Origin: Uloborus plumipes
Lineage: Eukaryota > Arthropoda > Arachnida > Araneae > Uloboridae
Length of the DNA stretch: 64,000 bases
Direction of reading: 5' to 3'
Assembly (NCBI GenBank): GCA_038373865.1
Contig: JAXGGA010000035.1
Location: forward strand, 248,001 to 312,000
The notes under the pieces were generated by a model. The model was not told where the DNA came from, did no database searches, and saw nothing but the letters and a program-made list of their open reading frames with translations. The translations under genes were made by a program, and so were the position numbers. Shown piece by piece: positions 13,701-28,200 of this stretch (position 1 is its first letter; every line of letters begins with the position of its first letter).

Positions 13701-16700
13701 AATAGAACCATTCAACGTTGCTTGACAAAAATAGAGAGTTTTTCCGAAATTTCTCGTTTTTTTACAATATACACCTGGAAAATTATTGAAAATTCGACAA
13801 ATATGTGTAGAAACACTGTTATACGAAGTTTGTTTAGCTTGAATTTTTATTTTAAACCAATTTTTTACACCATTTCCGCGATTTTTCGAAAAACCCAAAA
13901 TTTGCTTCCCCCTCCCCCACCTTTAGCTCACCCCCCAGGGTCGAGGACTTTCAGTATATTAACTTACTAACTAGCCCTAACAATATTCTGTAGTCAAATA
14001 CTCTCGCATATTCCATGCATTCTATAATGAATTCATTGACTGGATTATATAGAGCCATTAACGAAACAACGAGATTAAGAACAAGCCGAAATGTTTGTGA
14101 TTTTCTTAGTAACTGAATCACAAAAGACGTGAAGTAAGTATATTATGACTTATTAATATATTTTGCAACATAAAATCGTATGAAAAAGAAAAACTAGGGT
14201 AGAAAACCTGTTTATTTAAATTTTAAATTGCAAATATTTTGTGCAACAGCGCCACCTAGAGACAATTTTTGTTGTGAATGAGCCAACAGGCTAAGGAATA
14301 TAGTCCCTATTTCAGTTACTAATTAAAACTTAATGAGACAAGGTCTGCTTGGGAACATTGGATTTTTCGATTGAGTACATCACTATTAGTTGATTTCAAG
14401 CTAGTTCCCGTAGTCCCTAAAATTGGTAAACGAACTTGAACGATATCGGTGCTTGGCCCACAGACTATAGGTCCTGTCATGATCTTAATGGTTTCATTTA
14501 AAATTTTAAATAACATTTATTAAAGCACATTATAAAATATGCATTACTTTTAAAAGCTCAAAATTGACGGAAAAAGTTACGAATCATATTTGGCGACGAT
14601 TGACGTCGTTCAAAACGCTTATTCGTGGTAACAAATCAGTCCCTTATATACAAGGGCGGATCCAGAAATGTTCCAAGGGAGGGGCGATTGAGTTTTTTTT
14701 CTTACTTGCCCATTTTTTCCTCCATGCACCCTTGTTAACACATGTTGGTTACAAATGTTTTGGTCTTCCATTTCGAAAAATTTCCAGATCAGAGCTCCGA
14801 ATCCTCACCCTTTCTCTTAATATCATCAAAAATCAACTAAAACTGCCTTTTTTGAACTTCAAAATCTAAGAACCGCTGTGGAAGAGTCCCTCAAGGGAGG
14901 GGCGATCGCCCCCTATCGCCCCTCCCTTGTATCCGCCCTTGCTTATATATCCTATATGTATTTACACAAGCTATTTCAAATTTTTCCAGGGGAGCGGGTG
15001 TCAAACACTGCATACACAATGTGAATTGCACAAAAAATGACAAAAACCACGCCCGCTTACATGTAAATTGATTTTTCAAAGCCGGGAAGAAGAGGAATTA
15101 ACTCCCCCCCCCCCCCCCAAATGACGGGCCTGTGATTTTATAAGTATTGGTTTTCTGAAAAACAGTAATAGTTAATTTATGTTCTAGAAATAAAGCAGCA
15201 ACAAAAATGTCTAAACTGGTTCTTATTTAATCTCTATATCTCCTACACTAACTCCTTTCACGACTGCAAGTTATGTAGTAGACCTCAAGATTTAGAAAAT
15301 TTTCAAGTGGCCAGTGGCCACTAGACTCAAAAAACTTGGTGGCCACCAGTTTTACCGAGTTTTGAAAATACCACCCTAGTACGAAAATGGGGGGGGGGGG
15401 GATATAAATTTGTCTCTTTAATGCTTTAATATGTTTTATTTAAAAATTCTTGATGGGAACTATCAAACATTATAAAGGTGCTAATACTAAAGTAATGCTA
15501 CCAAAAAATATAAATTATATCAATCATGGAGTTACAAGAAGTATTGCGTACCTAGAACTTCCAAGATAATTAGTTACGAGCTCTAAAGTACCACTGACTG
15601 TGGCCTCTAGGAATCAATCTACTTTTACACATCTCAATACTTCAAAAAAATTTATTAGTAATTAAAAAAATATATGCTTAACAGTTGTATAAATACAAAT
15701 GCTCTGAAAATTAATTTGAGAAATGTACACTGTTGAGCATGTTTCAAAATGATAAAATTCAACAGCTTTTATTTTTCACTATCTGTAACTATATTAATGA
15801 TTCAAACAATAATTTTGAATAGCTAAATTATAAAATAACTATTTCAGTCAAATAGTTGAGGAAGTAGCAAAACTTCACAGTATTCAACCATATATTGTTC
15901 AATACATTTTTAAATTGCAATTATATTAAAAACATAGCTTATTAATGAACAATTGAAATTTTCAATTAATCATTAGTTTGCGAAAATAGCAATGTTTCAA
16001 ATTAATTCTTCAATGTATTGTAAGCAGGAATGTAGGTCAAAAATATTTTTCCTTTAAATAAATTTTCCCTCATATATTTGATATATCCCCCTAATTTTTC
16101 TCTTTATAAAATTCATAATCAGTTAGAGTACAGAAAAGACCTTGAAAGCATAGGGATAGATGCAAGAAGAGCAGCAGATTTTTTTATCCTTTCAAAGGGT
16201 TGCAATTTGTAAAGTGAAAAACCAAATAATTCTTTTCCAGAAATTTATTTTATGAAATTTCAATTATTGCATTATATACTAAATTTATAGTAACATGGGT
16301 GCAACAAGGATTTTATAACGTTATTCCTTGGGTAGTGATATTGGTCTAAGGACTACCAAACAACTTATTACAGGGGTGATTGTGTTCCGGTATTTTACCG
16401 AATTTCCGGTATTTCCGTGATCGATTCTGGTATTTTCATGTTCTAAAATACCGGAAATAAATTTTTTTTAGTTATGCTTTTATCTTCTCACCTCCGGATT
16501 TTTTTTTCTTTTTCGAATTGATGATTGAATCGATGATTATACCGATAATTATTAATAATATTCATCAAATAAAAATTGAGATGAAAATTCTAATTGTTTT
16601 TTTACCTTACTAAATTATTATATTTGCATCCGATATGAGAATCAAATTTTTCTCACTTTTGAACTTCTGATGCTTATTACCCTTAGTTAGGAGACAAACA

Positions 16701-19700
16701 AATGAAATGCAACAAAATGTAACAAATGCAACTTTCATTACTTTATAGATGCTTTCGCACAACAAACAGTAATTCTGTAAGACTTTGCTTTCTCCTTGAA
16801 ATATTTTTTTGGAGATGATTGCTCATCACCAGCTCAAAAGTAACTTTATTACTCATTTACACTTTAATTAAATGCATGTACAATATTTTGACTAAAAACT
16901 TTGAAAAAATGAAATGTGTTAGTTTATAAAAGAAAATTAATTATTATGTATGTATAATTATAAAATTAGGTGTGCTTAAGTAATAGGAACCTTGGTTTAA
17001 AAAAACACTCCCCCCCCCCCCCCCCCACTTTTCCTTAAAAATTTTCAGGTATTTTTTATGAACTCACAATCACCCCTGTTATTACTAATCTATTAAATTA
17101 AGCTACTTTTCCCTGTTATATGGATTGTAATTTTAACATTAGCTCTGTGTTTAACTTTAAAATTTTCACCCTGATTGTGCACCTGGTGTTGCAAGAGTAT
17201 CTGCTTAGAACAAAAACCTCTTTGAAAAAAAAAAAAAAAGCTTTGGTTTTATTAATGCATTCAAATATACTAAATTGTAAAAATCAAGATATTTTCTGAT
17301 TACTTCCTTTTTGTATTGTAAAAAACGTGTCAGATGCAGATAGAACTGAGATATTTGGATTGGTAAAACATTGCAGTCTGTTTCTATGAAAAGAATTAGA
17401 CATTATAAATGCTAACTTTCTCCTTCAGTAAAGCAATAGTTATTTTATTATGTAATTAACATCCTTGATCAGGGGTCAATCAAGAGAAAAATTAGGTCCG
17501 TTATTGATTATATGAATTAAGGAAATGATAAAAAGAGCGGGGGGGGGGGGGGGCTTTGCGCGATCCAAAATAAGTTCCCTTGTTAAAACTTTAAAATTAA
17601 TTTGCCTTCCTATTCTGAGGATTTGCAGAATAAAGGCTGTTGCTAATTGGAAATCAAATAGGACCGGAAGGACCTTTGAGGGTTTATTTAAAAAAAAAAA
17701 AAAAAAAAGAAGAAAAAAAGAAAACGTACGTTATGATGTTTTTCTTTTTCGAAAAGAGAAAATTAGCATAATATTTTCATACTCTCAGCACAAGATCTAA
17801 GCAAAACATATAACTATGTTAGAAAAAGGAACCAAAAAAAGTAATAAATTAACTTACCTTTCAGAATTACTAACATTTTGCTGACCACGTGGATTATCGC
17901 TTAAATCTTTGTTCAAGAAAAACGAAGTTATTTTTCGCATAGAGCAAACATTGTCTGTGAATTTTCTTTTTTTACTAGCCATTATACTTTTTTTTAATTC
18001 ATAAACATAAAAAATATTTTAAAGGAATACTTTCCCATTAATGAACGAACTCCAAAAAACGATGGTGCGAGGCAGAAACGTTGTGAGTAATGCAAAAAGG
18101 TACCAACTCCGAGGTCCAATGTCCACTCGTATTTCCGGTCAAAAAACGATCTTCCCCGATCCCCCCCCCCCCCACACATGCAACTTCTTTCCTAGAAAAT
18201 TGTCTGTCAAGCAAGGGGTTCTTTGTTGGAGGAAATAGGAGCCTGCTCTCCCCCCAGCATGGGGAGAAATTACCCAACCCTGGGAGAAATGGAAACCTGT
18301 TTCCACCTACCCACAGCAACTCCAGACAAACTTTTTCCCCAGTTTTTCCCCTTTGTTTGATGAAGGGCAATTCTAAAGCAATACATCGTCTTCTCCCATT
18401 TCTTTCGGGAGCCTTATTGTACTGATGCATCTCTGGACTGGTGTGGATTTCTTTTCTTGGAAATCTAAAATAAAAATAGCAGAAAAAAAAAGGTGGCGAC
18501 TGTTGAAATTTTTTGGGGTCGCCACTTTTGAAAACTAGGTCGCCACGTGGCGAGTGGGGACCGTAAATCTTGACCTTTATTATGTAGCAAGAACAATAAA
18601 CACTCAATTTTATAAGATTTAATTAAAATTTTGAAAAATCAAACGTTATTCAAAATAGCAGCGTAAAAAACGCAATATTACCGTATTTTTCGCTGTGTGA
18701 GACACACCCAATTTTAAATTAAATCCCCCAATTTTAATTAATCTTAAATTTATGCCGTATAAGACGGTGCGTCTTATACGGCAAAAAATACGGTATACAA
18801 CAATGTCGTTCCACTAAAAGTTGCTCTTTGTGAAACATCGCCAAAAGGAGATATCAAGCCATAAAAGACAGCGACGCGAAACGAAACGCGCGAACTGGCG
18901 CTCTTTGATCAAAAATAAAGAATGAGAATATCTGAAACGCCTAGCGGATTGATACAATGTTCAATTTTGATTTTAAATTAAGTCACACAGCGAAAAACGT
19001 GAGTGATTCAAAACGTATTAATGTATTTTGAAATGTAAAATCGAGTAAAAAAGTAAAATTATGGTTGAAAAACTGTTTATTAAAATTTTAGATTGCAAAT
19101 ATTTTGTGCAATAGCGCCACCTAGGGACAACGTCTCTAGTGAAAGAGTGACCAGGCCAAGGAAAAGAGTTCGTGTTTCAATTACTAATTAAAACTTAATG
19201 AGACAAGTTCCGCTTGGGAACATTGGATTTTTCGATTGAGTACATCAATATTAATAGATTTCAAGCAAGTTCTCGTAGTCCCTAAGATTGGTAAACGAAC
19301 CTGAACGATATTTGCACTTGGCCCACAGACTACTCTCTGTGTACTTATATATATGAGTTTAAAAAACAAACTAAAGGGCTGCCGAACTCCCCCCCCCCCT
19401 TTTTTTTTCTATTATGCTATGATAAATTCAGATAAACTTTTTTTTCTTTTTTTTTAAATTTTTTCGTATTAATTCATGCCCTATTTCTGTACCTCAGAAC
19501 CAGACTAACGTAAGTCCATTTTCGTCATTTTTCGGTAGAGGGGAAAAACGATTGTCGAATACATCGTTTTTCCCCTCTACTGAAAAATGACAAAAATGGA
19601 CTTACGTTAGTCTGGTTCTGAGGTACAGATTTTAGTTTTACATTTTATATTTTTTTTCAAAAATACTTCAAAAAAATTTGCATCAATTTGATAAAAATGT

Positions 19701-22700
19701 GATAGTTGCTTGTATGGGCTGAGGCATATTCCAACTATCCCGGTTGATGGGGATTCCAAAAGCTGAATTCCTATGCTAGGTACTTTTCAGTGCAATGTTC
19801 ACTATAACCTTTAGCAGTAAATTAATTTGGATAAATAATCACACAAAGTAAAATGCCTAACTCATTGTCTTTTAAATTGTCTTATCTGCTCTCTTTCAGA
19901 TCTTGCTCGTAGTTTAGTGAAAGAACATAATGGTGTTGATCGCCTTATACAGTTACTGAGAAATCTTTTGGAAAAAGAAAACCTCCCAGATAACATGCGT
20001 ACCATAACATCTGGTTGTTTGCTGAATCTTACAGATACTTACGGTATAATTCTTTTACATAATTTCAATTCATTTTCTACTCTCTAAAATGTGTGAATGT
20101 TATTTGCTCATTCATTTCACTGTGAGAAAAAAAATGGAACCTTTTATTTTGTATTATTCCTAACAATTGGTGATTTTAGTATTTTGGTCCATTTTCTACT
20201 TATTTTTTGTAAGCACTTATTTTATTAAATCGAAGTATACATTTTCACATTAGTATCTCCTTGACAGAAATACTTAGTCGATGAAAAATAATTTTTTGTA
20301 TGTATGTTAGAAAAGAATAAGTTTATATGTATAGCTGATTATTTTTTTATTTAAAATTAATTTTACCACCAATAATTATGCATAATGAATTAACTGCAAT
20401 AGGAATAAAAAGTCAAAAGCAGTTTTGTAAGGTCTTCTGTTTGGATTAATTCCTTTTTATATCAATGTAAGTTAGCTACTTTAGCAACAATGTTTGTGTA
20501 AAAATATATATTCATGCTTTTTGAAGCTTTTTATCTGTTTTTATAAACAAGTACTTAATTGCCAAGATTTCTTGTATTATAGATAACTGAAAATGATTCA
20601 ACATGTTTAATCCTTTTTATGCTATATTCACCAGAAGAAATTCAAGAACAAGCTGTTGAAGCAGGAATTTTGGATGTGCTGTTGCAGTATCTATTGAAAT
20701 TTAGTTCTGACGAAGATGTTGTAACTCACTGTCTTTTGGTTCTTAGCTGCTTAGCTGACAGCAGTATGTAAACATTATTCTTTATATATGGTTTAGGACT
20801 TTTCTGAATAATTTAAATGTGAATTATTGAATTTAAATATTCAGTGTTCAATATTTGATTGTTTTTCTTGGAAACATCTTTTTGTAGAAACAAAAAGCTT
20901 TTTATTAAATGCTTTTATGGTTTATTGAAAGCTTAAAATATATATTTACCAATCTGAAACGATTTTGTTATTTAATTATCTGTAATTCTTCTTCTTTTTG
21001 TGGAATTCTATGCTTTTTAACAACTAACAGTGTGTTCAAATTTTTAGTAGTGATTTTATAAGAGCTCTACTTTAATGCTATAAAATGAGAAAACAAACAA
21101 TTCACTCTAAAAAATATGTTTTCTGAAATTTTCATCATTCTTCACATTCAAAGTTTCTTCATTTAACTCTTACAATAGAAAAACTAGGGATGCACTAACA
21201 AGAAAATTGGCATATTACTCATTAATCAGCTGTTGATAATCGTCAGATTAATCAGTAAGGCTGATTAATAGGGTGGGGCGAAAAATAAAAAGTTTTTCAG
21301 ATCAACTTCTAATAGTTGCCAAATGTTGTCTTTGGTGATAGTTAGCTTTTGTGCAAAATTTGAGAAAAATCGGTTAATATCTTCAGGGGGCGCTGCGATC
21401 GCAAAGTTTTACCATAGCTTTGTAATGGATTTTATGGTTAAAATATCAAAAAGAATGCCTTTAGCTAGTCTCTTTGCGTTTTTTTACTCAAAAGATGTTT
21501 TCATGCGTTAAAAGCATATGAAATGACTCGCAAACATTATTTTATATGATATATTTATATTTAAAAAAAATCACTTTTTTTCAGGTTTTTGTTTCTTTTT
21601 AAATGCTTGAAATATAAATATATCATATAATTCATAATATTCAAAATAATTTTTTGTGAGTTATTTCATGTACTTTGAATGCATGAATATATCTTATGAG
21701 TAAAAAAAATGCAATGAGATTAGCTAACGGCATTGTTTTTCATATTTTAACCATAAAATCCCGATAAAAGCTACGATAAACTTTGCGATCGCAGCGCCCC
21801 CTAAAGATATTAACCGATTTTTCTCAAATTTTGCACAAAAGCTAACTATCACCAAAGACAACTTTTGGCAACTATTAGAAGTTGATCTGAAAAACTTTTT
21901 ATTTTTCGCCCCACCCTACTGATTAATGATCATGCTGATTTTTACATCAACTTCACCATTACCATATTTTTAAAAATAATATTTCAAAATTTTATTAAAT
22001 TTTGGCAAGTAAATTTACATATTTTTATTAATAAATTTACATTATGTAATCTAGAAATGAAAATTTAAGTATATATTTAGTCTCCTGTACTCAGTTGGTG
22101 CTTTTAACGTAGTAGTTACTTTTCTTGTTATTAGCAACCACATATACTATTTATATTTAACTTCTATTATTTATGAAAATTATAAGGTAATCAGCTTTAA
22201 AGCATCAAGCTAAAAGGCAGGGAGTAGAAAAAAACTTTGGCATATGAAACATGCTGCAGCTAGAAAAAATATATTTATTCAAAACAGAAAAATAAATCAA
22301 CAAATTTACATTACTTTAACTGTAAATTTTTGTTTAAAAAAAGCCTTGAAACATGTACATGACATTTTTAAAGCTCAAACAATGAGTGAAATAATGAAAT
22401 AAAGTTAAGGATTATTTAGCATAGGAGGATGTATATGTGAACCAGCAAAAACTATCTTATGTCCTGGCTATTCTGAACTACTCATATTTTTACGTTGCAA
22501 TTTAAATATATCAGAGCCCCCTGAAAGAAACAGAACATTAATATCTAATACCTTTAAGCGAGCAATTCTTGTATATATATTTATTTATTTTTCGGATCTC
22601 GAAAACGGCTTTAACGATTTCGATAAAATTTTGTATTTAGATAGAGTTTTGGTCTCTGAGTTCATCTACCTCGGCGTTTTTTCTGTAAAAACACGAGTCG

Positions 22701-25203
22701 AGTGGCGACCACGTTTTGTTATAACAATTGGATTTCATATTTAATCACATCAGCGCAAGTTCAAATTATGGTATTTGGCAACGTTAAATTGTTATTGTTT
22801 TTGAAATGTTAAAGCAAGGCTTCACTAGATAACAAACTGTTTCATTTATTCAAAAGCCATGGGATAAAAGCAGTGGTAAATGTCCACCGACATCTATTGA
22901 ATTTTATGGTAACTTACAGTATATAAAAATCAGATTACTTTACTTTTCAAGTGCGATTTCAAGATTGAGTATAAAAGTGTTATAGTTAGTTTTAAAATAC
23001 TTTTTTTCCTCCTCAAAAGTGTTTAGTAAGATATTTCAGGTAAAAAATTAATAAATATGAAACTCATTCTTAAAATATTAAGTTTCGAAACAAAATTACA
23101 TCTAATATCTTTAAACGAGCAATTCTTGTATATATATATTTCGGATCTCGAAAACGGCTCAAACGATTTTGATAAAACTTTGTATTTAGATAAAGTTTTG
23201 GATTTTGTAATCCGATTGGTAAGTCGTCAGACTCGTAACTGGAGGGTCCCGGGCTGATCATATAGAGGAAGCCCAGCTGATCAAAGATCCACAGTCTTCA
23301 TAAATGGTGGCTGGGGGACGTTAAAAATGTTCGTGGTCATAAAATCCTTCAAGTGAAACGATACCTCAGGGGGATGCTGGGCCAAGGGTCTGCTCGGCCC
23401 TTGGGTCTGTTCAAAAATGAACAGAGCGCTCTTCAAGGCCCCATCCCGGTTAAACCACGAGTTGTGGTATGTACGGGGGAACCTTGGAGTGTCAAGTGAA
23501 GTGAAAGTCAAAACCAACTGGACTAAATGCGTACTGGAGAACAGGGACTCTGCATATATTCTCATCAACCCCTCCCGCGCCTTCGGCGCCAAATGAAATG
23601 AAATTGGGTGTGATTTTACGGTGAGCATGGATTAACCCTTTGACGCAGAATTTTTATCAACGTATTTTTCATACTTTGTTCATTACTCTGCATTAATTTA
23701 CGGTAAAATAAGGGGAAAATATTATATTTAGCATTTTAATAATTTTCTGGTTATGTAATACAGCACAGAACAGTGGTGTCCCTTTCTGCGTAAAAGGTAA
23801 AATATTCATGAGAAATCGGTGTTTCGTTCAGTGGGACACCGGTGTCCTGTTTTTGCTTCAAAATGTTAAATAAGGTTGTGTTTTTTAAAACAAATTATGG
23901 CTGTTTTAAATTCGTAATTGCAACCAAAGGCTTAAAAATGCTTTTCACAAGTTTATCTAATTAAGTACTTCGCATTAAAAAAAAACACGAGTTTACAAAC
24001 CTCTTTTTTTTTTTGTAACCGAGCGGGCTCGGTCCCCAGGTACTAGTTATATTAATGTGTATATCTTACTAATAAGTTACTGTCCTAAAAAAATATCTTA
24101 GGATCAATTTTCTTATTCAAGGGAATAAAAACATGCATTAAAATGTTGAATATTATGTCTTATAATTTAAAAAAAAAACTTTTCTTCTATATGCATGTTC
24201 AGGGTTGCCACAGGATACTTAAATGCTACTTTTTGCTACTTTTTTGGACACAAGGCGACTTTAGCTACTTTTTAATGTAAAAACAGGTCAAAAAGCTACT
24301 TTTTTTCACTGAATCTGCTTTTTTGGAGACTTTTTTCCCCCCTGATGTAAGTTTTCTTTTGAAACACCTGGAGATTTTCTTTCACCCATGGTTTTAAATA
24401 ATTTTCATTTCAAGAATAAAACCTTTCCTAAATAAACGTCATGGGCTGCACCGATCCACTGCATCCAATCAACAAGTTGGGCGTGGCTTAAGTGATGCGA
24501 AAACAAAAGTCAATCTTGTATGGAATTAATTTGTATTCTTCGTACATTACTGATATCTACGCTTTTCCAGAAGCTGAAACCTTATACAGTGCGATGCAAA
24601 AGAGTAGACAAAATGCAAATATATGAATAAAAAGAAAACTATTCAGCAAAATGCTTTCAAATTTCTGCTGCAGGTTGACAATATTGTCCCAAATACGTGT
24701 GTGGAGTTTTTAAAAAAATAACCGAAACAAAAATCGGAAATTACAAAAAACCTTTTTTTTTTTTGCTTTTTTTGCTGTTGCAAAAGTTTAGACAAAAGTC
24801 AAATTTCATGCAACTTGAAAGGTAATTGTTGGAGGAAAGGTGGGACTTTTTGCTTCGACTTTAAGGTGCAGAGATTGCTGAATGAATAATCAAACTTCTA
24901 TATCTCTGTAGTTCTCGTGTAAAGAAGAAGAGAAAGTTCGGAAGCCGAAATTTGGAAATGAATCCACTTTGCTGATTTTTCGTCTTTTAAATTGGCCCTA
25001 GTATGATAGTACATTGTTTTTTACTTCGTAGAGAGCAAATTCAGACATGTGTATTTATCAAAAAGACCAAGAAAAATTATATTTCTTAAGGATGAAGGAA
25101 TTGTAAAAACTGCTCAAACTGGCGATTCACCCCTTAATCCTACAAGACTTCTACTTGGGTCAAAAACAGCATGTGACAGCTAAGTGGATAAACAACTGAA
25201 TCG

Positions 25204-25234
<31 letters not shown>

Positions 25235-28200
25235 AATTGTGCTTGAGCCTCTTTGGAAACAGTGTCTCAACTAAGGCAGGAATTCAAGTGAAACAGGCGA
25301 TCGCTAATTACAATCGCTGCTGGAAATGAATTACATTAGAACGTTTCTTGATAAAAACATCGTGACGTTTGCCTATGAAAAACGAGCTAGATAAAACGTC
25401 ACAGCCTACTTGGCGAATAAGAGGAGATCACCGGCTGCTTGTGAGCTCTTATTGGCTCCACCCGTAGTGACGTTAGTTCCAAGTTAAGTTGATGATAATG
25501 TAATTCACTTCCAATAGCGATTGCAATTCGAAGCGATTGCAATGGTGTTTCACTTGAATTGCCTTAGCCAGATTTTAATGGTAAAAGTAGCACAGCTTAT
25601 GCTCATCAAATATTTTCTCTAGTCAAGCTAATAGAATTATAATCCATCTAAGCCACCCAAATTTTAATAATTTTCATCAGAGAAAGAAACATTCATTTTT
25701 AGTCTCATTTAGCCTCATGGCAATAGTGAAGTTCAATATCCAGGATAGCTCTATCGGAAGATAAATCTTTGATGTCAGAACGTGTATTGAATGACAGGCT
25801 TATTATAAGATGCTCTGAAGTGCCATTCTACAGTTGCACAATTCCAAAATGATAAGGAACTTTTAAATTTAGCTTATGGTGCATAAAAATCATACCAGTT
25901 CTACCTCGAAGACCAGAGGAAAGAGAAGGAAGAGCAATTGTGAGATTAGAAAACGAAAATGAAGAAAAGTTGAAACAAAGAAAATAGAAAAAAAAAGCTG
26001 TCAAGTTTGAAGGGATCTGTTAAAAATTTAGAAGAAAAAGTCAAATTAGTAAATAGAGAGAGAAAGGAAACTCAAAAATCAGCTGATGTACTTTTTAAAC
26101 AGGCAAACCAGAGGCTAAAATCAGCTATTGAAGCAAAAGACATTGAAAGTATTAGAATAGCTCAGCAGTATAAAGTTGAGGAATAGGGAAAGAGAGCATG
26201 AAGATGAAGAAAATAAATTAAATTTCTTAGTGAACAAAAGGAAAACTACTTTGATAGAATCATTTTTCTGTAAAAAACCAAAAACATAGATTTTCGGAGC
26301 AATTTTTTTCTATTTATATGAGTATATTATTATTTTTTCTTTTGAATGACAGTAGTCTTGTAAAGTAAGCAACCTCGATTGTACTCTTTTGTTGTTTTTT
26401 TTTTTTTTTTTCCTCATTTGTACCTTTAATCTGATGCATTAGTTTAAAATACGTCTATTTTCTGAACTTGTTTTAAAGCATTACTCATGATTCAGTTTAG
26501 CTTGTCACGTGTTTCTATTCAGCTTCTTTGCACCTTTTTTTTTTTCGTGGCTACTTTTTTTGCAACTTTTTTCTTATTTTGAAGGCAACTTTTTTGCAAC
26601 TTTTTTAGTATTTTTAGGCGACTTTTGCTACTTTTTTGTAACATTTTTCCTGTGGCAACCCTGCATGTTTTTTATCATAGTTTTCTAAATTTAAAGGAGA
26701 AAAAATGCTCAAAAGCAAATTTATTACTTATATGTAAAAGTGACATAAATTTGAAATGTCTTTAATTCTCATAAAATCTATGCTCTTCATTTATAGGTAA
26801 TGGTCGTGCCAAAATACTTGAGAAATCTGTCTTGTCCTCTCTGCTAAATTTATTGGAAAAACCTTTAAATGATGATATCATGGATTCATTGCTAGAATTA
26901 TTTGGAAACTTGTGTGAAAATGGTTTGTATTTCATATTATTTAATGTAAAGTTTAAACTAATTAAGAAAATCTTGAAACCGTTAATTTTATTCAGAGATG
27001 TAGAAATCATTATTCTCATGCATAAATCATCTCTATATTCTCAAGCAATATTTTAGCATTTTTTTATTTTTCTTATTAGGAGGTTACTGTCCCCTGCTTG
27101 CCATCGCTCGCCAACCCACAGGAACCGCAAGGTTTTCTAAAACTGGACATACCCTCTTCCCTCTTTTATTTTCATCATTTTTTTAGTTATGGAGAAACGT
27201 TTAATACACAGATACCTTGAAGTTTTTATTGAAATACCTTCAAGAATTATAAGTATCAGCAGGTACACCATCCTTGTCATAACCCAATTGAATTCTATCC
27301 CATAATTTTGCAGGTGCTTTATGGTAAAATATCTGCGAATCCCCAAAAATCCCCCAAACATGTGCGTGAACGTATTACGACCGACATGGATGGAGCTCTA
27401 CCTATGTTTATGACTCTTTTGACTTCAAAGTTACTGTATAACAAATATCCAACCAAAACTGAAACATTTAAAAATAAAAGGGAGGTATGGTCCACTTTCA
27501 GACTACCTTGTACAAGAAATTCAATTTCGATCACTTCAAGATCCGAACTCATCCCTCTTGTTTACTACATACTTGCTACATCAGTATAGTCTAGTAGTTG
27601 TGATTCCACAATCACATGCTAGTGAACAAGGGCTGATAAAAATTACAATTTTTTAAAAAATTTGAAAAAATTGTTTTTTTTTTTTTTTTATAATTTTTAA
27701 ATAGGATTTTTAAAATTTAAATCAGATTCTTTTGATTCAAATAGAGGTTTTGAAATTTAAATATATTTAAGTATAATATTTGATGCTAACAAATTTTTCT
27801 TAAACAATCTTTCTCAAATTAATAATAATTATTAATTTTCATAGATTCTGCAAAACTGAGTTTAGCTGAAATGGGGCTTTGTGAAAAGTTAGTTGAAATT
27901 GTGAGGAAGCATTTGAATGCTGGCAGTGTTGTGAATGGAACATTTAATATTTGCAAAACTGTACCAGATTTAGTAATTCTTATTCTCACAGGAGGTAAGT
28001 TTAATTATTTTAGTGGATACTTATTTATATTAACGTACATTTAATTGCTCATAGTTTAAATTACTAGTATTTTGAAACAGTTTAAAATGCGTATATATCT
28101 TGAATATTATTGTTTTTATTGTAAATGCAGTGCTAATACAATACAGTGTTAATACAATATTTGTAACAAATCCGAGATTTGTAACATAGTAAATCTGTGA

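Larger units (their letters stand above)
23145..24047 (+). mobile_element. Helitron-like repeat, copy 3, interrupted twice
   Basis: The same head at about 23145; the end carries hairpin CCGAGCGGGCTCGG, then CAGGTACTAG at 24038-24047, the CTAG end expected of a Helitron. A tRNA-type SINE (about 23205-23610) and a TTAA element (23636-23865) are inserted in it. Confidence 0.65.
24200..26663. mobile_element. 2.46-kb hAT-like element with CAGGGTTGCCACAGGA ends
   Basis: The terminal inverted repeats are CAGGGTTGCCACAGGA and its exact inverse at 26648-26663. CATGTT (6 bp) is repeated on both sides. Subterminal DNA is packed with GCTACTTTTTT / GCAACTTTTTT units, as is common for transposase-binding arrays. 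A coiled-coil-like remnant lies at 25920-26250. Another MITE (25271-25567) is inserted in it. Intron 6. Confidence 0.85.

Noticed and set aside
18038..18607. Minus-strand open frame of 189 codons
   Set aside because: Low-complexity Pro/Gly-rich translation over C/G runs and repeats, overlapping open frames on the other strand, no recognised domain.
14319..19369. Two similar short minus-strand frames
   Set aside because: They come from two copies of one repeat family; no start context, domain or splice evidence.
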